Notes under the pieces: generated by a model
Databases searched by the model: none
What the model was told of the DNA's origin: nothing
Seen by the model: only the letters and a program-made list of their open reading frames with translations
Position numbers and translations under genes: made by a program
Assembly (NCBI GenBank): GCA_026983685.1
Contig: JALSTO010000029.1
Location: forward strand, 1-21,275
DNA length: 21,275 nt
Source of the DNA: Aquificaceae bacterium
GTDB taxonomy: Bacteria > Aquificota > Aquificia > Aquificales > Aquificaceae
Reading direction: 5' to 3'
Shown here: positions 6,944-13,492 of the stretch, piece after piece
Layout of the letters: each line of letters begins with the position of its first letter
Position numbering within the stretch: position 1 is the stretch's first letter

Positions 6944-8694
6944 GTTCCGAAGCACTCCTCGTAAGTTCTGTAAGGTGCATCAAGGACCTTGACGTTCGGC
7001 TTTGTCCTGACTTTGATATTTTTCTTCTTGCGAATATAGTCAATCAGTATGTTGTAAACGGGAACGGGTTTGAAGTCCGGGTGTATGGCATCGGGCGGTG
7101 GTGGAGGACCTCCGTAGACAGCCATGAGATACTCCTTGTTCTCCTTGAGAGGCTTTCCTCCTATCTTAACATTCCTTATCCTGTTGTACTGAGGACCGTT
7201 TATCTCTATCTCGTACTCAACGTTCCATAGCCTTGACATATCTCCACCCTGCTGGTAGAAGGGGTCTGGGTTGAAGACGTTGTCCGCGACGTCCTCCCAC
7301 ACGGTAAGGAGCTCTTTACCGGTTCTCTTCAAGACATAAACGTTGGGGTAGGTGATGGCGGTGTAGTCATACACGTGGTCCCTCGTTATCTTCTGCCCTG
7401 GCAGAACCACAGTTCCCCACCTGTATCCCGGTGAGGTAACTACGTCAAGCTCCCCTCCGTAGTAATCGTTTATAGCCTCACCCACGAGCCAGTCCCAGGT
7501 TGAGAAAAAGGTGTCCCTCTTGTAAAGCATGACCTCCGCAACGCCTATCTCCTCATCAAGTTTGTGGGTCTTAGACACCTCTCTCTTCCACTTGTCAACT
7601 ATCTTCTGGGCGCCCTTGTCCGCGGGTATGAGGTTGGTTGCGACGGGATAGAGCTTGAAGTTGTAGTTCCTTATCCTTCCGTTCCTTATATCAAGGTCAA
7701 GCCTTCCTACGAACTTTCCGTGGGAGCCCGCTATCAGTATCAGGGTCTTACCTACCCTGACAGCTTTGGGTGTAACGTCGTGGGTGTGTCCTGAGATTAT
7801 GACGTCTATGCCTTTCACGACCTTAGCTATCTTCTGATCAAGGGGAAAGCCGTTGTGAGTCAGGAATATGACCGCATCAACCTTGTGCTTTTCCCTGAGC
7901 TCGTCTACGAACTGCTGAAGCTGATCTTCCCTTATACCGAAGCTCCAGCCTTCTACGAACTGCCTCGGATTAGCAAGAGGTGTGAAGGGGAATGAGCTTC
8001 CTATTATTCCAAGCTTGGCTCCTCCTACTTCCTTTATTGTATAAGGTTTAAACACAAGCTCACCCCAGAGCTCATCAACTATGTTGTGGGATATGAACTC
8101 ACATCCTCCCTTCTTCAGATCGTCTATGCGTTTGAGGAATGTCTCCTTTCCAAAGGTGAAGTCCCAGTGGGCAACAAAGAGGTCGTAGCCGGTGTAGTTC
8201 ATCCACTCAACAACGGACTTTCCTTCCGTAAATGTCCCTATGGCTGTTGTAGTCCACGTGTCCCCTCCGTCCATGACGAGGACCTTGTCCCTGCCTCTCT
8301 CCGCTATAACGTGCTTGATAATGGTGGTTATGTGAGCAGCTCCTCCCATCTTGCCGAACTTGTGAGCAAGCTTTGGAAAGTCAATACAGCTCGTGAAGTA
8401 GGCTTCAAGGGTACCTGGAGCTATCTTATAGTACCTGAGGAAGTCCATACCCGTTATGAAGCCGGGTGTTCCCATTAGCTTCTTGGGCGCCACGAGGTTC
8501 ATTGGCTCGGAGAAGTACAGAGGGTCAAGGTGTGCGTGCATATCTGTAGTGAACAGAAGGGTAACGTTTCCGACCGGCTTGAACCTCATTATGTCGTTAT
8601 AGCTCATCTTTGCAAGAGCTGCCACCGGGTTGGCGCTCATGTAAGCGCCCGTAACTATGGCAAGCTCAAGGAAATCTCTTCTCGTAAGATGCAT
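6940..8694 (-). CDS. soxB: Thiosulfohydrolase SoxB
   Basis: A 584-residue protein of usual SoxB length. SoxB is a periplasmic dimanganese enzyme of the 5'-nucleotidase/calcineurin-like family that hydrolyses sulfate from the S-sulfonate bound to the SoxY cysteine. A Tat signal is visible (TRRDFLELA at 4-12), suiting a cofactor-loaded protein exported folded. Metal and active-site motifs in order: TTDMHAHLDP (D51, H53), MDGGDTW (D142-W147), AHWDFTFG (H176), SHN (202-204), THNGF (H280) and GHTHD (H303, H305). The start ATG at 8694 has AAGGAGG nearby. A terminator-like hairpin separates it from soxX, so it may head its own unit with the two DUF302 genes and the MBL gene. I did not find a convincing sigma-70 promoter in the 97 bp upstream, which is A/T-rich. 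Confidence 0.96.
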   Translation of the reverse strand: MHLTRRDFLELAIVTGAYMSANPVAALAKMSYNDIMRFKPVGNVTLLFTTDMHAHLDPLYFSEPMNLVAPKKLMGTPGFITGMDFLRYYKIAPGTLEAYFTSCIDFPKLAHKFGKMGGAAHITTIIKHVIAERGRDKVLVMDGGDTWTTTAIGTFTEGKSVVEWMNYTGYDLFVAHWDFTFGKETFLKRIDDLKKGGCEFISHNIVDELWGELVFKPYTIKEVGGAKLGIIGSSFPFTPLANPRQFVEGWSFGIREDQLQQFVDELREKHKVDAVIFLTHNGFPLDQKIAKVVKGIDVIISGHTHDVTPKAVRVGKTLILIAGSHGKFVGRLDLDIRNGRIRNYNFKLYPVATNLIPADKGAQKIVDKWKREVSKTHKLDEEIGVAEVMLYKRDTFFSTWDWLVGEAINDYYGGELDVVTSPGYRWGTVVLPGQKITRDHVYDYTAITYPNVYVLKRTGKELLTVWEDVADNVFNPDPFYQQGGDMSRLWNVEYEIEINGPQYNRIRNVKIGGKPLKENKEYLMAVYGGPPPPPDAIHPDFKPVPVYNILIDYIRKKKNIKVRTKPNVKVLDAPYRTYEECFGT

Positions 8695-8763
8695 CTGCCG
8701 TCACCTCCTTCTAAAAATAAAAAAAGAAATAACACATGTGGGGATTTTATGTAGGATGAAAAT

Positions 8764-8783
8764 CAGGGGGCGAACGCCCCCTG
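8764..8783 (-). terminator. Intrinsic terminator between soxX and soxB
   Basis: CAGGGGGCG at 8764-8772 pairs perfectly with CGCCCCCTG at 8775-8783 (9 bp, two central bases). On the - strand it is followed by ATTTTCAT, giving a short U run. It begins 8 bases after the soxX stop. The perfect GC stem means that it could act in either direction, but the only upstream transcript is the sox operon on the - strand. Confidence 0.75.
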
Positions 8784-8791
8784 TGGGAATT

Positions 8792-9373
8792 TTACTTATT
8801 GAGCGGTGAGTTGGGGTCATGCATGTAGGCGACTATGTCCGCTATCTCCTCGGGCTTCAGGACTCCATGATATCCGAGCCTCGGCATGACCGAGCATGGG
8901 TTCTGAGCCCAGGAGTTGTATATCCTTATGTAGGTGTCTTTGGGGTCTATGCCTCTCTTTCCGTAGCCCCTGAGGGATGGTCCTATGTTACCGCAGGCTA
9001 TTATCTTCGGATCTCCACAGTGGCAGGCGTAGCAGTTACCCCTCCTGCTCTTCCCACCTTTCTTAGGGTCCCCGAAGAGCTTTTCACCTCTGGCTATGTT
9101 CTTCCCAACTACACCTCCCTCGGGGAACTTTACGGTAGCAAGCATGTCCTTCTTGAAGGTTTCAATGTCTATGCCCTCGGGAACGAGCTGGGTGGGATTT
9201 GAGCAAGCCTTCTGATACTTATCCTGATTGGAAAGAGCTATCCTGAACTTCTCAGTCTTGCTCAGCTTCTTCTTCTCAGCTTTTTTGGGTGCCTCCGCCT
9301 GCTGAGCTGCTGGCTGACAGGCAACGAGCAAACCGAGTCCTACCATAGCTCCTGCTAAAAATACCTTCTTCAT
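8792..9373 (-). CDS. soxX: Cytochrome c SoxX with a lipoprotein signal
   Basis: A 193-residue monohaem c-type cytochrome. With SoxA it forms the SoxAX enzyme that oxidatively couples thiosulfate to SoxY. The haem motif is CYACH at 114-118, followed by GNIGPSLRGYG and the MPRLG segment with M163 as probable distal ligand; these match SoxX. The N terminus is a lipobox-type signal (LLVAC with C19), followed by a Gln/Ala/Lys-rich linker to about residue 45. This suggests a membrane-tethered lipoprotein, whereas textbook SoxX is soluble. Extra cysteines at 57, 119, 127 and 160 could form disulfides. It lies 13 bp after soxA with an AGGAGG-type site between them. Confidence 0.93.
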   Translation of the reverse strand: MKKVFLAGAMVGLGLLVACQPAAQQAEAPKKAEKKKLSKTEKFRIALSNQDKYQKACSNPTQLVPEGIDIETFKKDMLATVKFPEGGVVGKNIARGEKLFGDPKKGGKSRRGNCYACHCGDPKIIACGNIGPSLRGYGKRGIDPKDTYIRIYNSWAQNPCSVMPRLGYHGVLKPEEIADIVAYMHDPNSPLNK

Positions 9374-9386
9374 CTTCTCCCCTCCT

Positions 9387-10214
9387 TTACCTTAAGAGTC
9401 CGGGAACCTCTACGGTTGCACCGTTAGCAGCCTTCTTCATGTATAGCTCAAGGGCTATGACCCAGTCGGAGTAAGGGGGTGGCTTCTTCACCCAGTCCTT
9501 CTTCTGGTGCCACTGCTTCACGTAGAGAAGGTAAGCCTTCCAGCAGGACCTGACCCTGTCCTCCATGGTCCACATCCTGTCGGAACCAAACCTGTAGGCA
9601 GGCCAGTGGGTATAGAGCTTGTTCTTAACGGGGTCTGGGAGCCCTTGAAGCCTTATCCTCTTTCCAGCCAGAACGGTGTGACATATACCGCAGGAGAAGT
9701 CCCTTGCTCCAACCCTCATGTACCAGAGCTTCTTGCCGTATTCATAGAGCTTCTTCTCCTGAGGATCATCCAGCTGAACGTTTATCTTCATACCGTTTGA
9801 GAGCGAGGCGACGTATGTTGCGAGGGGAACCCTGTAGGGTCCGCTCCACTTGTTGAACTTCTTCTTAAACTTCTTGTCTTTGGCGTTGTAGCCCATGTAC
9901 TTGGTCATGCACGCGAGTATGCGGGTATCTATGTCCGCAACCCTGTCTATGTCCTTGTAGTATCTGGGCATCTTCGCATAGGCTCCCTCAAGCTTCTTGC
10001 CGTCCTGTCCGTGACAGGTAGCACAGGACTTGCCGTTAGGTCCGGGCTTGTGGAACATCTCCCTTCCTTCGTCAATGAAGGCGTGCCCCGGATGCATACC
10101 CAACTCAAGGAGTTCCTTAAGGTGGGTGGGGAGCTGTTGCTGAGCCAAAGATACTGCCGTAAAGACCGCCCCTCCAGCCAAAACCGCTGAGACAAAAAAT
10201 GCCCTCTTCTTCAT
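9387..10214 (-). CDS. soxA: Dihaem cytochrome c SoxA
   Basis: A 275-residue periplasmic catalytic subunit of SoxAX. A signal peptide ends near VSLAQQQ (about residue 25). Two haem motifs are present, CATCH at 64-68 and CGICH at 175-179, so this is the dihaem form. C224 in DRVRSCW matches the cysteine that serves as haem ligand and carries the persulfide in studied SoxA. C102 in ILACM is the other conserved cysteine. Lysine content is high, as in other proteins of this genome. The gene is preceded by soxZ with a 15 bp gap and followed by soxX, the normal order YZAX. Confidence 0.95.
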   Translation of the reverse strand: MKKRAFFVSAVLAGGAVFTAVSLAQQQLPTHLKELLELGMHPGHAFIDEGREMFHKPGPNGKSCATCHGQDGKKLEGAYAKMPRYYKDIDRVADIDTRILACMTKYMGYNAKDKKFKKKFNKWSGPYRVPLATYVASLSNGMKINVQLDDPQEKKLYEYGKKLWYMRVGARDFSCGICHTVLAGKRIRLQGLPDPVKNKLYTHWPAYRFGSDRMWTMEDRVRSCWKAYLLYVKQWHQKKDWVKKPPPYSDWVIALELYMKKAANGATVEVPGLLR

Positions 10215-10229
10215 GCCAACCCCTCCTTA

Positions 10230-10562
10230 TTAACTGACGTTGATCTTGACCTCTTTGGACCACTTGCCTCCCTTGTTGTCTTCGTACTTGATAGTTAGTG
10301 TGCCGGACTCGGTAGCCTTCATCTTTACAGCAAAGTATGGGTTCTTACTCACACCGGCTCCCGTGTGAAGGGTGGTTACCTTCTTGCCGTTGAAGAGAAA
10401 CTCGACCTTGGTTATGTAGTGGGCGGGAATGACCTTGCCCGTCTTCTTGTCCTTTCTGAAGCCGGTCTCCATCGGGTGGGTTATAACCATCTGGACCTTG
10501 AAGACCTGCCCCTTGCTTATCCTTCTGGGCACTCTTACTATAGCTCTTCCTATTCTTGCCAT
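10230..10562 (-). CDS. soxZ: Sulfur carrier partner protein SoxZ
   Basis: A 110-residue all-beta protein of the usual SoxZ length, without signal peptide; SoxZ is exported by hitchhiking with the Tat signal of SoxY. The family start (ARIGRAIVRVPRRISKGQVF) and the HPMETG segment at about 29-34 are visible, as is the immunoglobulin-like end with KYEDNKGG. SoxZ forms the SoxYZ heterodimer that carries the sulfur substrate between Sox enzymes. It lies 25 bp after soxY. Confidence 0.95.
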   Translation of the reverse strand: MARIGRAIVRVPRRISKGQVFKVQMVITHPMETGFRKDKKTGKVIPAHYITKVEFLFNGKKVTTLHTGAGVSKNPYFAVKMKATESGTLTIKYEDNKGGKWSKEVKINVS

Positions 10563-10587
10563 CTCTTACCTCCCTTAAAGGTTTTTA

Positions 10588-11046
10588 TTAACCGCAACCG
10601 CCTACCGTTACCTTGACTTCTTTTGAAGCAGCGAGAAGAGAACCGTCCTTCATCTTGACAACAGCCCTGACGGGTGATGTCTTGGCGAGTTTTATCCTTG
10701 TGGCAAAGAAGACCTCGCCGTTCATCGGAGTGAACTCAACGGTAGCCACCCAGGGGTTGAAGTTTGCATCCGCAAAGATATAGAGGGCTTCAACCTGATC
10801 AACGGGTATATTTGCACTCACCTGGACGGGAACGTTTGCTCCGGATTCCGCTATGGTGGGTGCTTTGATGTGGATGAGGTTGCTCTCCTTGAGCCCGGAG
10901 AGCCCAGTACCCAGATGCTCCTTCAGGGCATCATCAATGGATATCTTTTTCGGTGCCCCGAAGGACTCCCTGACCATACCGGGAGCGACCGTAAGCGCCA
11001 CCGCTCCCACTCCTGCGACCTTGAAAAGGTCCCTCCTTGTAATCAT
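10588..11046 (-). CDS. soxY: Sulfur carrier protein SoxY
   Basis: A 152-residue periplasmic carrier. The ATG at 11046 is chosen because AAGGAGG stands 8 bases before it and because it gives the Tat signal MITRRDLFKVAGVGAVAL at the N terminus; a longer frame to 11079 runs into the ribosome site and the previous gene. The C terminus is VTVGGCG: the cysteine on the flexible arm binds thiosulfate as an S-sulfonate. Studied SoxY usually ends GGCGG, so the arm here has one glycine less after Cys151. It is the first true sox structural gene, closely after the thioredoxin gene, whose stop lies 2 bases upstream. Confidence 0.95.
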   Translation of the reverse strand: MITRRDLFKVAGVGAVALTVAPGMVRESFGAPKKISIDDALKEHLGTGLSGLKESNLIHIKAPTIAESGANVPVQVSANIPVDQVEALYIFADANFNPWVATVEFTPMNGEVFFATRIKLAKTSPVRAVVKMKDGSLLAASKEVKVTVGGCG

Positions 11047-11048
11047 CT

Positions 11049-11459
11049 CTAACACCTCCTTAGATTTGATTTCTTGCAAGCTTTAAAGAGCAAGTTGAGA
11101 AAGTCATCCCTCTCCCTACTTCCGAATATCCTGTAGAGTATTTTATCACTCCGAGGGTCATAGACAACGAAGTAAGGAGTTCCAAGGACACCGAACTTTC
11201 TGTCAAGCTCCTGCGATTCGGTGACGTTAATACTCACCACTACGAACCTCTCTCTTATATAGCTGTCAACTTCGGGGTCTCCGAGGACGAACTCCTCCAT
11301 CTGCAGGCAGTAAGGACAGTGCTCTCCGTAGAAGTAGATAAGGACTTCCTTTTTCTGCGCCTTTGCCAGCTCAACACCCTTTCTGAAATCCGTTACCCAG
11401 CTCTGGGAGAGGGTGATTGAGGAAAAAGCAATCAGGACAAGCACCACAAGCTTCATCAT
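11049..11459 (-). CDS. Periplasmic thioredoxin-fold protein, SoxW-like
   Basis: A 136-residue protein with an N-terminal signal peptide (residues 1-18) and a thioredoxin fold: EVLIYFYGEHCPYC has the redox motif CPYC at 48-51, and GTPYF holds the cis-proline P95. It resembles SoxW/SoxS-type and thiol:disulfide interchange proteins that reduce or protect the SoxY cysteine. Two extra cysteines (128 and the very last residue 136) are unusual. The gene heads the sox operon; its last codons carry the ribosome site of soxY. The start is ATGATG at 11459/11456; I see no ribosome site upstream, so initiation may use a leaderless or weak site. The specific SoxW assignment rests on the neighbourhood. Confidence 0.82.
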   Translation of the reverse strand: MMKLVVLVLIAFSSITLSQSWVTDFRKGVELAKAQKKEVLIYFYGEHCPYCLQMEEFVLGDPEVDSYIRERFVVVSINVTESQELDRKFGVLGTPYFVVYDPRSDKILYRIFGSRERDDFLNLLFKACKKSNLRRC

Positions 11460-11509
11460 GGCAGTAAATAATTTAGAGTATTGGCTTTCCTTTAAATCTT
11501 AATTGTTTC

Positions 11510-11523
11510 TTATGAGCTAATAA
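11510..11523. promoter_or_regulatory. Imperfect dyad upstream of the sox operon
   Basis: TTATGAGCTAATAA is a 14 bp dyad with one mismatched pair. Its centre is 34 bp from the centre of a second, perfect dyad at 11544-11557. LysR-type activators commonly bind AT-rich dyads of this size in pairs. No direct evidence of binding. Confidence 0.35.
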
Positions 11524-11543
11524 CCGCATCTAATTTAAAATAA

Positions 11544-11557
11544 TTCTTATATAAGAA
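11544..11557. promoter_or_regulatory. Perfect 14 bp palindrome upstream of the sox operon
   Basis: TTCTTATATAAGAA reads the same on both strands. It lies in the 103 bp between argC and the thioredoxin gene, where the sox promoter must be. On the - strand it falls between a TTGTTT and a TTAAAT 18 bases apart, a possible but weak sigma-70 pair. It is an operator candidate, or simply AT-rich DNA. Confidence 0.4.
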
Positions 11558-11562
11558 AACAA

Positions 11563-12582
11563 TTATGGAAAGAGGGGAGTTTTCGGGAGGGAAAGACCCT
11601 CTTCAAAACCGAAGAGAAGGTTCATGTTCTGAACAGCTTGCAGGGATGCGCCCTTACCGAGGTTGTCTATTGCGGATATTATCACCGCGGTTGAGGTCCT
11701 CTCATCGTAAGAGGGGTATATTAGGCAGAGGTTGGTTCCAAGGACCCACTTGGTTTTTGGGGGCTCATCCACTATATGGACAAACTCCTCTCCCCTGTAA
11801 GTTTCTGAATAGAGTTCCCTCAGGTCTGTTGGTGGAATTTTAACGTAAAGGGTTGAGAGCATGCCCCTTGAAGCTGGAACTACAACAGGTGTGAATCTTA
11901 TCTTCAGCTCCCTGCCCGTCAGCCTCCTGACCGCATCTTCCATCTCCGGCGTATGTCTGTGTTTCTCAACCGAGTAAGCAAAAAAGCTCTCCTCCATCTC
12001 GGGATAGTGAAAGTGCTGACGTGTCTTTCTCCCCGCCCCGGATACTCCCGAGAGGGCATGAACTACTATCTCCTCAAACTCTATACCTTCCTTCAGAAGG
12101 GGGTAGAGGGCTAAGAGCGTTGCGGTAGGATAGCACCCGGGGTTGGCTACGAGCATTGCTTTCTTTATCTCTTCTCTGAAGAGCTCCGGCAGACCATAGA
12201 CAGCCTGAGAGAGAAGCTCGGGGTGGGTGTGGTTGAAACCATAAAACTCCTCATAGCTCTTCTTATCTCTTATCCTGTAAGCACCTGAAAGGTCAACGAT
12301 CTTTTTCTCCTCTTCAAGGAGCTTTGGGACAAGCTCCATTGAAGCTTCATGGGGAAGGCAGAGGAAGGCTAAATCGTACTCTTCTTCTGGTTCTGAAACG
12401 AGAGTACGCCCACCCAGTATAGGCGAGAGGTGGGGAAGAACATCTTTAACTTTTTTCCCCGCTGATGATGATGAGACGAGGGAAGTTATCTTAACCGCCG
12501 GGTGCTGGGATAGGGCTCTGATCAGCTCCGCCCCGGTATAGCCTGTGGCTCCGTAAATACAGACCTTTAACGCTTGCTCCAC
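11563..12582 (-). CDS. argC: N-acetyl-gamma-glutamyl-phosphate reductase
   Basis: A 339-residue cytoplasmic enzyme of arginine biosynthesis, reducing N-acetylglutamyl phosphate to the semialdehyde with NADPH. The Rossmann motif GATGYTGAEL (11-20) and the catalytic NPGCYPTA with C150 are clear, as are HRHTPEME and the C-terminal DNLGKGASLQAVQNMN, all diagnostic of ArgC. The start is a GTG at 12582, 16 bp inside rpsI; no in-frame ATG fits better before the Rossmann strand. It therefore depends on transcription, and probably translation, of the rplM-rpsI operon. Confidence 0.95.
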   Translation of the reverse strand: MEQALKVCIYGATGYTGAELIRALSQHPAVKITSLVSSSSAGKKVKDVLPHLSPILGGRTLVSEPEEEYDLAFLCLPHEASMELVPKLLEEEKKIVDLSGAYRIRDKKSYEEFYGFNHTHPELLSQAVYGLPELFREEIKKAMLVANPGCYPTATLLALYPLLKEGIEFEEIVVHALSGVSGAGRKTRQHFHYPEMEESFFAYSVEKHRHTPEMEDAVRRLTGRELKIRFTPVVVPASRGMLSTLYVKIPPTDLRELYSETYRGEEFVHIVDEPPKTKWVLGTNLCLIYPSYDERTSTAVIISAIDNLGKGASLQAVQNMNLLFGFEEGLSLPKTPLFP

Positions 12583-13007
12583 CTGTACTTAGCCCTTGCA
12601 CCCATCTGGGCGTACTTCTTCCTCTCCTTCTCCCTCGCGTCCCTCGTAAGTAGCCCTGCCTTCTTCAGGGACGGTCTGAGGTCGGGGTTGTGGGACAGGA
12701 GTGCCTTTGCAACACCGTACATTATAGCCTCCGCCTGCCCTGAGATCCCACCGCCCTTGACGGTTGCGTATATACCGAACTTCCCCTCGGTTCCGCTGAC
12801 TTTGAAGGGGAGCATCACCTTCTGATACAGGGTCTCCCTCTGGACATACTCCTTTAGGTCGTACTCCTTTCCGGTCTCATCAACCCTGACTATGAACCTG
12901 TCGGGATGATCCTTTAGTATCCATACCCTCGCTATAGCTTCCTTCCTCCTTCCCGTTCCGTAGTGGGAGTTCTCCGGGGTTATCCTGAAGTCCTTGAGCT
13001 TGTTCAT
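12567..13007 (-). CDS. rpsI: 30S ribosomal protein S9
   Basis: A 146-residue S9, about 15 residues longer at the N terminus than in E. coli. The signature [15 protein letters not shown] near residue 16, the [11 protein letters not shown] segment and the basic tail ending KYRWSKR, which reaches toward the decoding site, are present. The start ATG overlaps the rplM stop (13004-13007) as ATGA, and the end overlaps argC. Confidence 0.97.
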   Translation of the reverse strand: MNKLKDFRITPENSHYGTGRRKEAIARVWILKDHPDRFIVRVDETGKEYDLKEYVQRETLYQKVMLPFKVSGTEGKFGIYATVKGGGISGQAEAIMYGVAKALLSHNPDLRPSLKKAGLLTRDAREKERKKYAQMGARAKYRWSKR

Positions 13008-13438
13008 GCTCTAACCTCCAGTGGCTCCGGCTTCTGTGCCTGATGGGGATGTTCGCTTCCCCTATAGACCTTCAGCTTTTTAAGCATCCTGTGCCCGAGC
13101 CTGTTCTTGGGGAGCATCCTCTTGACCGCAAGCCTTATGACCTCTTCGGGTTTGTTCTCAAGCATCCAGCCCAGGGTCCTCTCCTTTAAACCTCCGGGGT
13201 AATTGGAATGCCTGTAGTACTTCTTCTGCTCAAGCTTTTTACCCGTAACCCTTATCTTGTCTGCGTTGATAACTATCACAAAGTCCCCGCAGTCAACGTC
13301 GGGCTGATAGTAGGGCTTATGCTTTCCTCTGAGAACCTTGGCTATCTCACTCGCAAGCCTGCCAAGGACCTTACCCTCTGCGTCCACCACGTACCACTTC
13401 CTATGAACTTCTTCAGGCTTTACCCTGTATGTCTTCAT
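13004..13438 (-). CDS. rplM: 50S ribosomal protein L13
   Basis: A 144-residue L13 of normal length. [20 protein letters not shown] and the [12 protein letters not shown] segment identify the family, and the C terminus [13 protein letters not shown] is typical. A GAGGAG site precedes the ATG. It is first in the rplM-rpsI-argC operon, served by a sigma-70 promoter overlapping the end of the upstream LysM gene. Confidence 0.97.
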   Translation of the reverse strand: MKTYRVKPEEVHRKWYVVDAEGKVLGRLASEIAKVLRGKHKPYYQPDVDCGDFVIVINADKIRVTGKKLEQKKYYRHSNYPGGLKERTLGWMLENKPEEVIRLAVKRMLPKNRLGHRMLKKLKVYRGSEHPHQAQKPEPLEVRA

Positions 13439-13463
13439 CTCACGCTCCTCTCAGGAAACCAAT

Positions 13464-13492
13464 ATTGTATTACTTTTTGCCTATATATTCAA
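13464..13492 (-). promoter_or_regulatory. Sigma-70 promoter of rplM-rpsI-argC
   Basis: On the - strand TTGAAT (complement of 13487-13492), exactly 17 bases, then TACAAT (complement of 13464-13469). Each box differs from consensus in one or two bases. The -35 box lies in the last codons of the LysM gene. The expected start near 13457 leaves a leader of about 19 nt containing GAGGAG. Confidence 0.7.
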
